A stretch of DNA of 64,000 bases, from NCBI RefSeq assembly GCF_007747995.1, contig NZ_CP036276.1, positions 5,013,001-5,077,000 on the forward strand, read 5' to 3'. Origin of the DNA: Symmachiella dynata (GTDB taxonomy: Bacteria; Planctomycetota; Planctomycetia; Planctomycetales; Planctomycetaceae). How positions within the stretch are numbered: the stretch's first letter is position 1; every line of letters starts with the position of its first letter. Of this stretch, positions 16,341 to 26,389 are shown in pieces. The notes below the pieces were generated by a model, which saw only the letters and a program-made list of their open reading frames with translations, made no database searches and was not told the origin of the DNA. Made by a program: the position numbers and the translations under genes.

Positions 16341-18158
16341 ATGTACGAATCACATTTTCAATTCCAACGGCGTCCATTTTCGGCAACTCCCGATTCCGAC
16401 TGTCTGTTCATCACGGACAACATCCGCGAGACCATTGCGGAGTTTGTGATCAGCATGCAACGGGGACAGGGGATTGGCGTTTTGACCGGAGCCGCCGGGA
16501 TGGGCAAAACATTGCTCTGCGGCCGGCTCGCCGAGGAGTTGTCCGAGCAATTTCAAGTGGCGCTGCTCAAGAATGCGAACTTCGCCACCCGTCGGTCCTT
16601 GCTGCAAAGCGTGCTCTTTGAATTGGGCCAGACCTACACCGGCATGGCCGAGCAAGAATTGCGGTTGGAATTGGAAAAGTATTGCGAGTCCGCATTAGCG
16701 GATAGCGATGGCGTGGCGTTGATCATCGACGAAGCACACTTGATGTCGCAGCGTCTGCTGGAAGAAGTCCGTTGTATCACCAACCTGACGGCCGGTGGAA
16801 TTCCGCTGGTTCGCGTTGTACTGAGCGGGCAACCGGCGCTTGAGGAGACCTTAGCGAAACCGGGCATGGCGGCGCTCAACCAACGCATTGCTTCACAACA
16901 TTATTTGGAATCATTGTCCCGTTTCGAATCAAAGCAATACATCGAGTACCGCACGAACTGGGGCGGCGCGAATCCGCAGCAGATCTTTACCGACGACGCA
17001 ATGGCCGCCATCGCCCATGCGGCCGACGGCGTGCCCCGCGCATTGAACCAACTTTGCGACCACACGCTGTTATTGGCGTTTGTCTCGAACCAACCCTGTG
17101 CCGATGCGGAACTGGTCGATGAGGCGTTGGAAGACTTGCGGCAATTGCCACTACATTGGAACGAGCGAAAACACATTGCCGGGCCGCTGGATGCCTTGAA
17201 AAAGAAGTCCACCGATTTGGCCGAATTCGCAGACGCGGATGAAGATGTCGAACCATTTGACTTCGAGGCGTTCTCCAACGACGGAATGGAGAGCATTGAA
17301 ATCGGCGGCACCAGCGAAAGCCCCGTCGAAAACGAAATCCTGGACGAAGAAGTCAGCCTGCCGGTGGAAGAAGAGGAACACATTGTCTATGCCTTGGCGC
17401 ACGACGATGAAGAGATTTCCATCGAACCGGTGATCTCGGAATCAGATGACGTCATCGAGATGGACAGACTGGAACTCGAAACCGAAAACGAGGAGGAAGT
17501 TCCCATGGAGACCATTGACATTTCATCGCAGGAATTGCCTCACAAATCCAGCGCGATCGCGGGGGTTGTGCCGTTGGTCGACGATCACCAAAGCGGAGCG
17601 GTGATGTTCGAAGAGGAACTCGTGATCGATCGATACGCCGCACTGGATGCAGAGCGCCGTGAACGGCCACCTTTGACGGCTGCCAGTCACACCGAAGAAC
17701 CAAAGCCGGAAATGCCGATGGAAACTCCGGTTTTTGAAGAACTGGAAGCTGTCGAAGAACTGGTGACGGCCGAGCCGGTCGCAGCAGACATGCAAGATGT
17801 GCCCACCGATTCTCTTGAGCTAGAGAACGAAAACGATACGGTACAGCCAGTCGAAGAACCGACCGGCGATGCACTCGAAGCAGCCAATTTGAACAAAAGT
17901 CTGAAATCGCACCGAAACGTCATTGATCAAATCAATGCCCTGGACTTTGGCGAAGTTGCCACCTCAGAGGCATCTGACTTTGACGTTGTGGAATTGGAAC
18001 CGGCAAAGCCATCGCAAACTTTGCGACATGACCGGCAACCGGCTGCAACCGATCAATCCGCTACGAATGAAACCGAAGAGAGCGCCGTGCCGCGTCCCAA
18101 CCTGCGGCGGTTATTCACCAAACTTCGCCGCGTGCAACATGAACGCTCGGGACGGTAG
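16341..18158 (+). CDS. ExeA/GspA-like AAA ATPase with long acidic tail
   Basis: A 605-residue protein. It starts MYESHFQFQRRPFSATPD, the typical ExeA-type beginning. The ATPase domain (1-265) has Walker A GAAGMGKT (50-57), Walker B VALIIDEAH (125-133) and a sensor stretch GVPRALNQLCDH. From about residue 275 the chain becomes strongly acidic and low-complexity (many EE, DD and EVPME/EEL stretches), with no peptidoglycan-binding or transmembrane segment seen, unlike classic ExeA. The extreme C-terminus is basic (RRLFTKLRRVQHERSGR). The family powers export or pilus-type assembly; the role here is inferred only from the ATPase domain. Confidence 0.85.
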   Translation: MYESHFQFQRRPFSATPDSDCLFITDNIRETIAEFVISMQRGQGIGVLTGAAGMGKTLLCGRLAEELSEQFQVALLKNANFATRRSLLQSVLFELGQTYTGMAEQELRLELEKYCESALADSDGVALIIDEAHLMSQRLLEEVRCITNLTAGGIPLVRVVLSGQPALEETLAKPGMAALNQRIASQHYLESLSRFESKQYIEYRTNWGGANPQQIFTDDAMAAIAHAADGVPRALNQLCDHTLLLAFVSNQPCADAELVDEALEDLRQLPLHWNERKHIAGPLDALKKKSTDLAEFADADEDVEPFDFEAFSNDGMESIEIGGTSESPVENEILDEEVSLPVEEEEHIVYALAHDDEEISIEPVISESDDVIEMDRLELETENEEEVPMETIDISSQELPHKSSAIAGVVPLVDDHQSGAVMFEEELVIDRYAALDAERRERPPLTAASHTEEPKPEMPMETPVFEELEAVEELVTAEPVAADMQDVPTDSLELENENDTVQPVEEPTGDALEAANLNKSLKSHRNVIDQINALDFGEVATSEASDFDVVELEPAKPSQTLRHDRQPAATDQSATNETEESAVPRPNLRRLFTKLRRVQHERSGR

Positions 18159-18192
18159 TGACACTCGAGATCTTGGGGTGTACCTCAGTAAC

Positions 18193-19173
18193 TCAATTGG
18201 CGAAGCGACTGATGGAGTGAAATTCATTGCGTAGCCAGATGCGGAAGTCCGCATCGATCTCGTCCATCGATTCGACCCCGAGCACATTTTGTAACGTCGC
18301 CTGCCCGTTGGGGTCGTTGCCAACCGCTGTGCGGAATTGGCGGTAATACTCTTTCAACAACCCGCGCCGTTGGAGGTATAGGCATAGGTAGCGGACGTGG
18401 GCGTACTGCAACCCCTCGCCCTCTTGGCGAAATGTCCGTGCATGGATCAATTCCTCAATCGATTTGAGCTGTCCCGACAGCAACGCTTGTTTGAGCGAAT
18501 TGAGCCGCCAATTGTGATGCCCCAGCAACGTTCTGCCATCCTCACTGAACTCTCCCTGTTCGTGTAGCGACGCTAAGCCTTCGTCGAACCACTCTGGACC
18601 GGTGGGAAAATCGAAGCCAAACAGAGCATGCGTCAATTCGTGCGCCAATGTGCCGTTGCCGCTCGAAAGATCCAGCATGATCCGCCGTTGATCTCTGCGA
18701 AAATAACCGTGGTAGTGCGTGGCGTCATAATTATCCAACTCGCGAGCGGCCCGGCGATAATTCCGAACCGTGCTCAACATGACGATGGTGATTGGCTGAT
18801 TGGGACTCGTCTCGAAATAGCTGCTTTGCAAAGCGTGGACGATCGGCGTGATTGTGGTTTCATAATGCCTGCGCAAATCGGCCTCAGGCATATCCCCGGC
18901 AATTACAAAGGGAGACTCAACCGCAACGCGGTACTGCTCGCCTAAGCGGAGAATGAGCGCCGCAGCAGCCTTGTTGCAGTCTTCCACTAAAGCGGGATGA
19001 TCGGCGGCGGATTGATCGCCTTGCCCCAAATCGAATTGCGGTTGTGCTGGATCAATAGCCGTGGCGGCCATGACCTCCCGCGCATCGTGGGGGAATTCAA
19101 ATGTGACCCAGTAACTCCCGGCGATTAAAACCACCGGTCCGATAACCAGGACCAGAAAACGATAAGTGCTCAC
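18193..19173 (-). CDS. Membrane-anchored HELTH metalloprotease-like protein
   Basis: A 326-residue protein if started at the GTG reading VSTYRFLVL (19173), which puts the hydrophobic anchor (residues 5-24) at the N-terminus; an earlier GTG at 19293 would add 40 residues and neither has a strong ribosome site. The zinc motif H178-E-L-T-H182 is followed by WFDEG with E198, the arrangement of gluzincin-type peptidases (DUF1570-like). The active site faces outside the cytoplasm. It is convergent with the ATPase gene, 34 bases apart. Substrate unknown. Confidence 0.8.
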   Translation of the reverse strand: MSTYRFLVLVIGPVVLIAGSYWVTFEFPHDAREVMAATAIDPAQPQFDLGQGDQSAADHPALVEDCNKAAAALILRLGEQYRVAVESPFVIAGDMPEADLRRHYETTITPIVHALQSSYFETSPNQPITIVMLSTVRNYRRAARELDNYDATHYHGYFRRDQRRIMLDLSSGNGTLAHELTHALFGFDFPTGPEWFDEGLASLHEQGEFSEDGRTLLGHHNWRLNSLKQALLSGQLKSIEELIHARTFRQEGEGLQYAHVRYLCLYLQRRGLLKEYYRQFRTAVGNDPNGQATLQNVLGVESMDEIDADFRIWLRNEFHSISRFAN

Positions 19174-19769
19174 GGTGAGTCTCTCAACTGTTGCAGATTC
19201 GAAACGGGGTGCATCCGACCTGTTTCGCAAAGTGTACGTCAGAATTGGAAAGGATTCAGAGTATCTCTTGAGGGATATCCAGGAATTCTCCACAATTGCA
19301 CATACGGTCTGCGGAAAATGTGTTTCAAACGGGCAACTTCACGTGTTTGCCATAATCGCTGGATTGCTCAAGGTGACTTGTTGCGAGGCAACAATTCTAA
19401 GGAATGCGAATGGCACGATGGATTTGACACAAAAGTGCCTGAGTAGACAATGCGGCAATTTAGGTAACTGTAGGAAGAGGTACCTAAGTACATGAATGAG
19501 TATCTGTTACGGCGTTTTTCATTAAGAATCAGTCGCCTGACTGGAAATCGCGATCAGCCCTCAAGTGCAGGCCCCTAGGCGGACGAAATCCAATTAGGAG
19601 TCTTGTTTTAATCCTCATAACCGACATGATGGTCGCATTCGGGGCGCTTCGCCGATTCCGAGTCGTTGAGGTCGCTGCCTGGGTGTGGACATCGCAGGAC
19701 GTGCGCCAATCGTGTTGGTTACCGAATCAATGGGTCTAGTTTTCTGGGCCTTGCCTATTTTTTTTTGAA
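19174..19769. other. Intergenic region with two inverted repeats
   Basis: No supported gene. TTGTTGC-GAG-GCAACAA (19378-19394) is a perfect seven-pair hairpin, and TTAGGTA / TACCTAA (19460-19466 and 19481-19487) is a perfect inverted repeat with a 14-base spacer. Either could be an operator or small-RNA structure for glgB or the divergent metalloprotease gene. A run of eight T lies near 19757-19766. Confidence 0.3.
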
Positions 19770-19781
19770 GTGCAGAAAATC

Positions 19782-21761
19782 ATGGACGATCTTTCGCCGA
19801 AATCGATATCACGACGCCCCTCCGTCCCGTGGCGGAATTCCAACAATCGCGTTCGCAGTTGCGGTCCGTTATTTACTGAAACCGATATTCAAAATATGCG
19901 CAATGGCATGCACGCTTCTATCTATCAATTTCAGGGTGCTCATCTCGACGAAGTCGACGGGATTGCCGGGACCCGATTCGCCGTCTGGGCGCCGAACGCC
20001 CGCGAAGTCTCCGTTCTCACCGACGCCAACCATTGGACGCACGGTCGCAATGCGTTGCGTCCCTCGGACGAGGGAATTTGGACCGGCTTTGTTCCCGAAT
20101 TAGCGCATGGCGATGCCTATAAGTTTGGCATCAAGGAACAATCCGGCGTCGTCACCGAACGTAGCGACCCGTTTGCATTTTTTCAGGAGTTGCGGCCCAA
20201 GACCGCGTCAATCGTCTATGACATGAGCGACTTTGTCTGGCAGGACCAGGCGTGGATGTCGCGACGGGAAATGACCGACTGGATGGCGCAGCCCATTTCC
20301 ATGTACGAAGTCCATCTGGGATCGTGGAAAAAGCCCACCGATGGTCGGGAGTTTTTCAACTACCGCGAATTGGCGCACATGCTGGTCGATTATTGCCGAG
20401 AAATGGGATTCACCCATTTGCAACTCATGCCAGTCAGCGAACATCCGTTTGACGGCTCGTGGGGTTATCAGGCAACGGGTTATTTCGCACCCACCAGTCG
20501 TTTTGGTACGCCGCACGACTTCGCCTATTTTGTGGACTATTGCCACCAGGCAAACATCAGTGTGTTGATCGATTGGGTCCCTGCGCACTTCCCGATCGAT
20601 GGTCACGCACTGGCCCGTTTCGATGGCACAGCGCTCTATGAACATGCTGACCCCCGCCAAGGGTTCCATCCCGATTGGGGCACCGCTGTCTTCAACTACG
20701 GCCGCAACGAAGTCCGCAACTTTTTGCTTTCCAGCGCGCGGTTTTGGCTAGACAAATATCACGTCGATGGGATCCGCGTCGACGCCGTCGCCTCGATGTT
20801 GTACTTGGATTATTCACGCAACGCCGGTGAATGGGTCCCCAACGAATTCGGCGGTCGCGAAAACCTGGAGGCGGTTCGCTTCCTCAAGGATTTCAACGTG
20901 ATGGCCCACGGAGATTTCCCGGGAATCTTGACCGTGGCCGAAGAATCGACCGCCTGGGGCGGCGTTTCGCATCCCGTATACAACGGCGGACTCGGCTTCA
21001 GCATGAAGTGGGACATGGGTTGGATGAACGACTCGTTGCGCTACATGCAACTCGATCCGATTCATCGTGCACACCACCAAAACGACCTTTCCTTCCGCAT
21101 GGTGTACGCCTTTACGGAAAACTTCGTCCTGCCGTTATCGCACGACGAAGTCGTCCACGGAAAACGTTCGTTGCTCTCGCAAATGCCGGGCGACCATTGG
21201 CAACAGTTTGCCAACCTGCGGATGCTGTACGGTTACCAATACACCATGTCCGGCAAAAAGTTGCTCTTCATGGGTGGGGAATTGGGACAATGGCACGAAT
21301 GGGACCATGACGGTGAAATTGACTGGAATCTGCAAGGCCACAAATACCACGATGGCTTGCGGCGTTATATCGGAGATTTGAACGAACTGTATCGCAGCCA
21401 AGGCGCGTTGCACGAACTCGACTTCTCCGGAGAAGGGTTTGACTGGATTCAGTGTGATGACTCCGCGAATAGCGTCTTCGCCTTTTTGCGCAAAGGCCAA
21501 GAGAAGGATGACTTCCTGGTCATCATCAGCAACTTCACCCCCGTTCCACGAGAGAAATACCGCATCGGGATTCCTCGACCCGGATTTTATTCCGAAGTGC
21601 TCAATAGCGATGCCGGAATCTACGGGGGGACGAATATCGGCAACCTCGGCGGCGTCTATAGCGAACCGATCCCCAGCCACGGTCACAAGCAGAGCATCGA
21701 AGTGCATCTGCCGCCGCTGGGCATCGTGGCAATGAAACCGATGTCGACGCCCAACGCCTAA
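19782..21761 (+). CDS. glgB: 1,4-alpha-glucan branching enzyme
   Basis: About 659 residues (start at ATG 19782; a GTG at 19770 or an ATG at 19896 are possible). It transfers alpha-1,4-glucan segments to form alpha-1,6 branches in glycogen. An N-terminal CBM48-like domain ([20 protein letters not shown]) is followed by the GH13 barrel with the nucleophile Asp in [10 protein letters not shown], the acid Glu in TVAEES and the third Asp in [13 protein letters not shown]-terminal beta domain ends VAMKPM. It is shorter than E. coli GlgB because the extra N-terminal module is absent. No other glycogen gene is adjacent. The reading frame is intact. Confidence 0.95.
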   Translation: MDDLSPKSISRRPSVPWRNSNNRVRSCGPLFTETDIQNMRNGMHASIYQFQGAHLDEVDGIAGTRFAVWAPNAREVSVLTDANHWTHGRNALRPSDEGIWTGFVPELAHGDAYKFGIKEQSGVVTERSDPFAFFQELRPKTASIVYDMSDFVWQDQAWMSRREMTDWMAQPISMYEVHLGSWKKPTDGREFFNYRELAHMLVDYCREMGFTHLQLMPVSEHPFDGSWGYQATGYFAPTSRFGTPHDFAYFVDYCHQANISVLIDWVPAHFPIDGHALARFDGTALYEHADPRQGFHPDWGTAVFNYGRNEVRNFLLSSARFWLDKYHVDGIRVDAVASMLYLDYSRNAGEWVPNEFGGRENLEAVRFLKDFNVMAHGDFPGILTVAEESTAWGGVSHPVYNGGLGFSMKWDMGWMNDSLRYMQLDPIHRAHHQNDLSFRMVYAFTENFVLPLSHDEVVHGKRSLLSQMPGDHWQQFANLRMLYGYQYTMSGKKLLFMGGELGQWHEWDHDGEIDWNLQGHKYHDGLRRYIGDLNELYRSQGALHELDFSGEGFDWIQCDDSANSVFAFLRKGQEKDDFLVIISNFTPVPREKYRIGIPRPGFYSEVLNSDAGIYGGTNIGNLGGVYSEPIPSHGHKQSIEVHLPPLGIVAMKPMSTPNA

Positions 21762-21772
21762 TCCGCAGACTC

Positions 21773-21812
21773 TTCTCCCCCCCCTCCGGTTCCGCCGGGG
21801 GGAGAGGGGAGA
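21773..21812. terminator. Strong hairpin between convergent glgB and tilS
   Basis: A C-rich arm (CTCCCCCCCCTCCGG) and a G-rich arm (CCGGGGGGAGAGGGG) pair over about 14 positions around a five-base loop. It lies 12 bases past the glgB stop and 18 before the tilS stop. No T-tract follows on either side, so it may be a bidirectional processing hairpin or a dispersed palindrome. Confidence 0.55.
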
Positions 21813-21829
21813 GATCACGTGCGACCGGA

Positions 21830-22861
21830 TCACGCGCCACCGGACTGCCGTCTCAAGACGACCAATTCCCCGCGACGCTCGACTACGATTCCGCCCGGTA
21901 AGTCCGCCGTTCCTCCGTTTTGCAACAGTGTCGCCAACCGGTCGTAGTGCGAATAATTCATCCGCTGCCGCGGCCATTGCTGTTGCTTCCACAACATCGC
22001 AAAGCATTCGCGGATGACGTGCCGCGTTTGTTCGTTAAGCGGTTGCCACCTTAGCCGCACAATGTCTGCATTCACGTCGAGCAAGGCACCGCGCAGTTGC
22101 TGATGCACGATCTGTTCTAGCGCTTCTTGCAGGTCACCGGCCTGCTGGCTCAATTTGCTCAACGCCTCCCGAATGTTGGGATTGAACGACGATTCCAACT
22201 GCGGCAGTAACTCGTGTCGAATTCGGTTGCGCGTGAATGCCACATCGACGTTCGACGGGTCGTCACGGTAGTCCTGGCTGACGGTCCGCAAATAATCGAC
22301 CGCCTCCGCGCGCGTGACTGCAAGCATCGGGCGCAACAAGGCGATCTCCGGTTGACCATCCGACGGCGGAACGAGCACACGCCGCTCTGGCATCCCCCGT
22401 AAACCGGCGACACCGGTGCCTCGTAACAGGTGATGCAGAATCGTCTCCACCTGATCATCACGGGTGTGGGCGACAAGGATGTGTGTAAATCGGTTGTGGA
22501 GTGCCGTCTGCTTGAGGAAGGCGTAGCGGGCATTGCGGGCGGATTCCTCAATCCCCTGCCCTGTTTCAGCGGCGAGTTGACCGACATCAGCCGCCCCCAG
22601 ATGGAAGGGGATCGCGAGCCGTTCACACGTCTGTTGCAACCAACGGGCGACGTTGTCGGAGATGGCTGGTTGTAGGTTGTGGTTAAAATGGGCCACCGCT
22701 AAGCGGCCGGAATGGGTTTGGTTCAGGTCCAACATGCCCCGCAGCAGCGCCATGCTGTCCGCTCCACCGGAGACCGCCAACAATGCGTCACCGGCGTCCC
22801 AAACCGTCTTCACGGCATGACAGAGCGAACCGAGGAAGGAGTGTTGGTGGGGATCTGACAT
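21830..22861 (-). CDS. tilS: tRNA(Ile)-lysidine synthase
   Basis: A 343-residue cytoplasmic enzyme that ligates lysine to C34 of tRNA-Ile2 (CAU anticodon) so that it reads AUA. The PP-loop ATP-binding motif AVSGGADSMALL (29-40) and the TilS hallmarks VAHFNHNLQP, ESARNARY, HTRDDQVETILHHLLRGTG and FTRNRIRHELLPQL are all present. The length fits short TilS forms lacking the full C-terminal domain. It is convergent with glgB. Confidence 0.95.
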   Translation of the reverse strand: MSDPHQHSFLGSLCHAVKTVWDAGDALLAVSGGADSMALLRGMLDLNQTHSGRLAVAHFNHNLQPAISDNVARWLQQTCERLAIPFHLGAADVGQLAAETGQGIEESARNARYAFLKQTALHNRFTHILVAHTRDDQVETILHHLLRGTGVAGLRGMPERRVLVPPSDGQPEIALLRPMLAVTRAEAVDYLRTVSQDYRDDPSNVDVAFTRNRIRHELLPQLESSFNPNIREALSKLSQQAGDLQEALEQIVHQQLRGALLDVNADIVRLRWQPLNEQTRHVIRECFAMLWKQQQWPRQRMNYSHYDRLATLLQNGGTADLPGGIVVERRGELVVLRRQSGGA

Positions 22862-23735
22862 GTTTGAATCGTGTGAAAGTGCGGAGTCCGCCCGGATGAT
22901 CTTGGAATCACTGACAATACCAACCCAATTGTCGTTTCTCGGTTGAATATCGGTTTTGCTTTGGTAGTATGGACTTACGATTATTCATCGTCCAGAGGTC
23001 GGGCGTAAAAAATTGATGCCCAGCGTCTCTGGGGGATGGACAACTTCGTTGTCTTCGATGAATCTTTCACAATTCGACACTTTAGGGTGGCGACGTCGGG
23101 GAGAAACGGGGAAACACAACGGCAGCCGTTTTGCGGTTTTATCTCAGTCTGAATGTGTTAAGCGTGGTATCCAGTAACCTACTGCGGACTGTAGGGCGAT
23201 GCTTCATAAAATTCTACTGGCGTTGATTTCGATCATCCGGCTTTGGGGCCGGATTGGGACGACACCCGCGCGGGCGGCTTACACCGCATTGCGCGAGGAC
23301 GTGGCGCTGCGGAATTTTTGGATGAATCTCGCTATCGAAAGTCCGTGGTTACGTTCCATCTTGTCCAGCCGCAGGATGCGGGCTTATGTTCCGGTGTTGG
23401 CGCGGATTCCGCGCGAATATTCCGGATGGCATCCGCCGCTCCCGGCAAGCAAGAACACGTTTTTGCATCCCAGATTGAGGTAACGACCGGTCTGCGGTTC
23501 GCTGCTGCGTTCGACCATTTCTTCATCAAACGGAACTCGATCTTTTCATGGCGAGATTTGGCCACTGAAAGTCGCGCGTCCGTCGCTTCGCTCCCCTGTA
23601 ATTTGTCATATGACCGTGGCATCGGTGCGTATCGATATCCGGTTGACAATTCAGTTCAACACGGGAAGCCCCTGCCACTCGCTTTGGCGAGCGCCGGGAT
23701 TTCCGTGATTACAAAAATAATGAAGGAATCGGTCT
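22862..23735. other. Long region ahead of rny with no clear gene
   Basis: Between tilS and rny no reading frame is convincing. A 94-codon frame at 23199-23483 (MLHKILLALISIIRL...) and an overlapping frame from 23243 both lack a good ribosome site and recognised similarity; neither is called. A CTCGC-TTTG-GCGAG hairpin lies at 23678-23691. TTGACA at 23643-23648 could be a -35 for rny, but no good -10 follows. A structured RNA or degraded gene is possible. Confidence 0.3.
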
Positions 23736-25316
23736 ATGGGGAACGAAATTACTGCGGTGCTGGCGGTATCCGAAACGGTCACCGCCATCTCCGCCGCCCT
23801 GGCTTTGATTGTTGGTCTGGGAATCGGACTGGTCATTGAACGAATCAGCCGTGGAGCCGCCTACCAACGCCGCGACGAGATCATCGAACAGGCTCGACAA
23901 GAAGCGGAGAACGTCAAGAAGTCACAGGAACTGGAAGCCAAGGAAGAGCTGATTAGCCGCCGCGAAGCTGTCGAGAAAGAACTGAATGCGGCGCGCGAAG
24001 AACAACGCGAACAAGAACGCCGACTCGACCGCCGCGAAACCACGCTTGGCGAACTGCAGCAGGACATCAACAAGAAGGAACGGATGATCGAGGGCGTCCA
24101 GACGAAACTCGCCGATCGCCAAAAGCAGATGGACGCGCGTGAGGCGGAGTTGGAACAAGTCCTGCGCGAGGAACGGGACCAACTGTTCCAAATCAGCGGA
24201 CTCTCTCCCGAAGCGGCCCAAGACAAGCTGCTGACGCAACTGCGTGTGGAACTGAAAAACGAAACCGGCGCGGTGATCCTGAAACACAATCAGGAACTCA
24301 AGGAAACGTGCGACAAATTGGCCCGCGAAGCGGTCGGCATGGCGGTCCAACGTTGCGCCGCTAGTCACGCCTCCGAGACGACCGTCTCAACGGTCGATAT
24401 TCCCAACGACGACATGAAAGGCCGCATCATCGGCCGCGAAGGACGCAACATTCGCGCCTTTGAAAAAATCACCGGCGTGGATGTCATTGTCGACGACACC
24501 CCCGGCGTGGTGATCGTCTCCGCATTCGATACCGTCCGGCGGGAAATCGCCAGGTTGTCGCTAGCGAAGCTCATTCAAGACGGTCGGATTCATCCTTCAC
24601 GCATTGAGGAAATCGTTAACGAAACCGAAAAGGAAATGGATGAACACATCCGCACCTTGGGGAACGAGGCGATTCAGGAAGCGGGGATTGTTGACGTCCA
24701 TGAAAAGCTGATCATGCTGATGGGCCGTTTGAATTTCCGCGTCAGCTACAGCCAAAACGTCCGTCGGCACTCGATCGAAGTCGCCTATCTGACCGGGCTG
24801 TTGGCGGAATCCTTGGGACTGGACGGAACTTTGGCTCGCCGCTGCGGATTCTTCCACGACATCGGCAAGGCAGCCGACCACGAAATGGAGGGGGGACACC
24901 CCGCCGTGGGAGCCGAGTTGCTCAAACGTTACGGCGAAGGCCCCGAGGTCGTGCATGCGGCATTTGGACATCACGACGATATTCGCGTGGATCATATCTA
25001 CACGGTGCTCGTCGCTTCGGCCGATGCGATTTCCGCAGCCCGTCCCGGTGCACGCCGCGAAACCTTGGAGAAATATGTACGGCGGTTGGAAGAACTAGAA
25101 GCCTTGGCTTGCGGTTTTCCCGGCGTCGATCATGCCTACGCCGTCCAAGCGGGTCGCGAAGTCCGGTGTATCGTCGACGCGAAGCAGGTCAACGACCGCG
25201 AAGCCGCCAAGATGTGTCGCGACATTGCCAAAGGTATTGAACAAGCACTCACGTATCCCGGTGAAATCAAAGTCACCGTGCTACGCGAAACGCGGACCAT
25301 CCAATACGCGAAGTAG
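23736..25316 (+). CDS. rny: Ribonuclease Y
   Basis: A 526-residue membrane-anchored endoribonuclease that initiates mRNA turnover. An N-terminal helix (about 14-35) is followed by a long charged coiled coil (40-200), a KH domain with [12 protein letters not shown], and an HD domain with [12 protein letters not shown] and the upstream [11 protein letters not shown]. The start ATG has GAAGGA upstream. The length is the normal family size and the frame is intact. Confidence 0.96.
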   Translation: MGNEITAVLAVSETVTAISAALALIVGLGIGLVIERISRGAAYQRRDEIIEQARQEAENVKKSQELEAKEELISRREAVEKELNAAREEQREQERRLDRRETTLGELQQDINKKERMIEGVQTKLADRQKQMDAREAELEQVLREERDQLFQISGLSPEAAQDKLLTQLRVELKNETGAVILKHNQELKETCDKLAREAVGMAVQRCAASHASETTVSTVDIPNDDMKGRIIGREGRNIRAFEKITGVDVIVDDTPGVVIVSAFDTVRREIARLSLAKLIQDGRIHPSRIEEIVNETEKEMDEHIRTLGNEAIQEAGIVDVHEKLIMLMGRLNFRVSYSQNVRRHSIEVAYLTGLLAESLGLDGTLARRCGFFHDIGKAADHEMEGGHPAVGAELLKRYGEGPEVVHAAFGHHDDIRVDHIYTVLVASADAISAARPGARRETLEKYVRRLEELEALACGFPGVDHAYAVQAGREVRCIVDAKQVNDREAAKMCRDIAKGIEQALTYPGEIKVTVLRETRTIQYAK

Positions 25317-25390
25317 TTCGCAGTTGCCGCAAAAGTGATTCCCACAGATAGCCATAACGAACTCGAACCAGTTTCCAGGAGATACGGCTG

Positions 25391-26338
25391 ATGCGTTCCC
25401 TCTTCCCTTTGACCATCGTTGGTTTGCTGTGCGGCGGAATTTCTGGAGTCGCGACTGCTGAGGAAAATCACCCCCTGCCGCCGACTGTTGCAAGAGGTGC
25501 CGAACTGGTGGAAGAATACGGGGATGATCGATTTTTCGAAGGCCCGACTTGGGACCCGCAGACGCAGCGGTTGTACTTCACCGCTTTTCGCGACAAGGAC
25601 ACGCAGATCCTACGGCTGGATGGTCCCGGCAAGGTGCATGTCTGGCTGGATGATACCAAGGGAGTCAACGGGACCTGCTTAGCACGCGATGGCCGGTTGC
25701 TGGGTGCACAGGCGTATGGCAACAAGCTAATGAGCTACCAAATCGCCCGCGAAGCTCCCAGCGACACGAAGATCCTCGTGGATGATCCAACACTCAATCA
25801 ACCGAACGACGTCGCCGCTTCGCCCAAAAAAGGGGGCGGGATTTATTACACCGACCCTGATTTCAAAAACCGCGCCACCAGCGCGGTCTATCACCTTTCG
25901 ACGACCGGCAAAGTGACCCAGGTCTTAAACGACATGCAGGTTCCCAACGGCTGTTTGGTCTCCAACGACGGAAAAACGTTGTATGTCGGCGACAGTTACC
26001 TGAAGCATTGGCGAGCGTACCCGATTCAAGCGGATGGTTCGCTCGGGCCGGGCATTTTGTTTTTTGATCCCGACACCGAGCGCGACGACTCTCCTGACGG
26101 CATGACGATCGACGAGCGGGGAAATTTGTACCTCAGCGGCCGCGGTGGCGTTTGGGTCTGCGACAAGTGGGGCAAATCACTCGGTTTGATCCCGGTCCCC
26201 GAATTCTGCTCCAACGTCACCTTTGGTGGTGAAGATGGCAAGACGCTGTATCTGACCTGCGCGACAAAACTGTACAGCCTCAAGATGAACACCCGCGGAA
26301 CGAAGCCCGCCGGCAAAGGCAAATCCAAAAAACACTAA
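25391..26338 (+). CDS. Secreted SMP-30/gluconolactonase-family hydrolase
   Basis: A 315-residue protein with a signal peptide (to about residue 24, ATAEEN). The six-bladed propeller family is indicated by FFEGPTWDPQTQRLYFTA, GVNGTCLARDGRLLGAQ, NQPNDVAASPKGG-like GGIYYTDPDF, VPNGCLVSNDGKTLYVGDS and SPDGMTIDERGNLYLSG. Metal-binding Glu, Asn and Asp positions of the family are retained. It may hydrolyse sugar lactones in the periplasm. It is followed after 51 bases by an esterase gene on the same strand and may share its transcript. Confidence 0.88.
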   Translation: MRSLFPLTIVGLLCGGISGVATAEENHPLPPTVARGAELVEEYGDDRFFEGPTWDPQTQRLYFTAFRDKDTQILRLDGPGKVHVWLDDTKGVNGTCLARDGRLLGAQAYGNKLMSYQIAREAPSDTKILVDDPTLNQPNDVAASPKKGGGIYYTDPDFKNRATSAVYHLSTTGKVTQVLNDMQVPNGCLVSNDGKTLYVGDSYLKHWRAYPIQADGSLGPGILFFDPDTERDDSPDGMTIDERGNLYLSGRGGVWVCDKWGKSLGLIPVPEFCSNVTFGGEDGKTLYLTCATKLYSLKMNTRGTKPAGKGKSKKH

Positions 26339-26389
26339 CCCAAACCGACTGCTCGCAGTCCACAGCAGCGCCTGATTTGGAGAACCACC

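Noticed and set aside
21135-22007. A 290-codon minus-strand frame across the glgB end
   Set aside because: It is antisense to glgB catalytic motifs and overlaps tilS; long only because of GC-rich codon use.
22862-23198. 6S RNA ahead of rny
   Set aside because: The expected long, bulged hairpin with conserved arms could not be drawn by eye.
23199-23483. A 94-codon frame (MLHKILLALISIIRL...)
   Set aside because: No good ribosome site, no recognised family, and it overlaps an equally open frame in another phase; listed only as part of the intergenic stretch.
23243-23839. A 198-codon frame running into the rny start
   Set aside because: It overlaps rny by about 100 bases in another frame, changes composition along its length, and shows no domain pattern.
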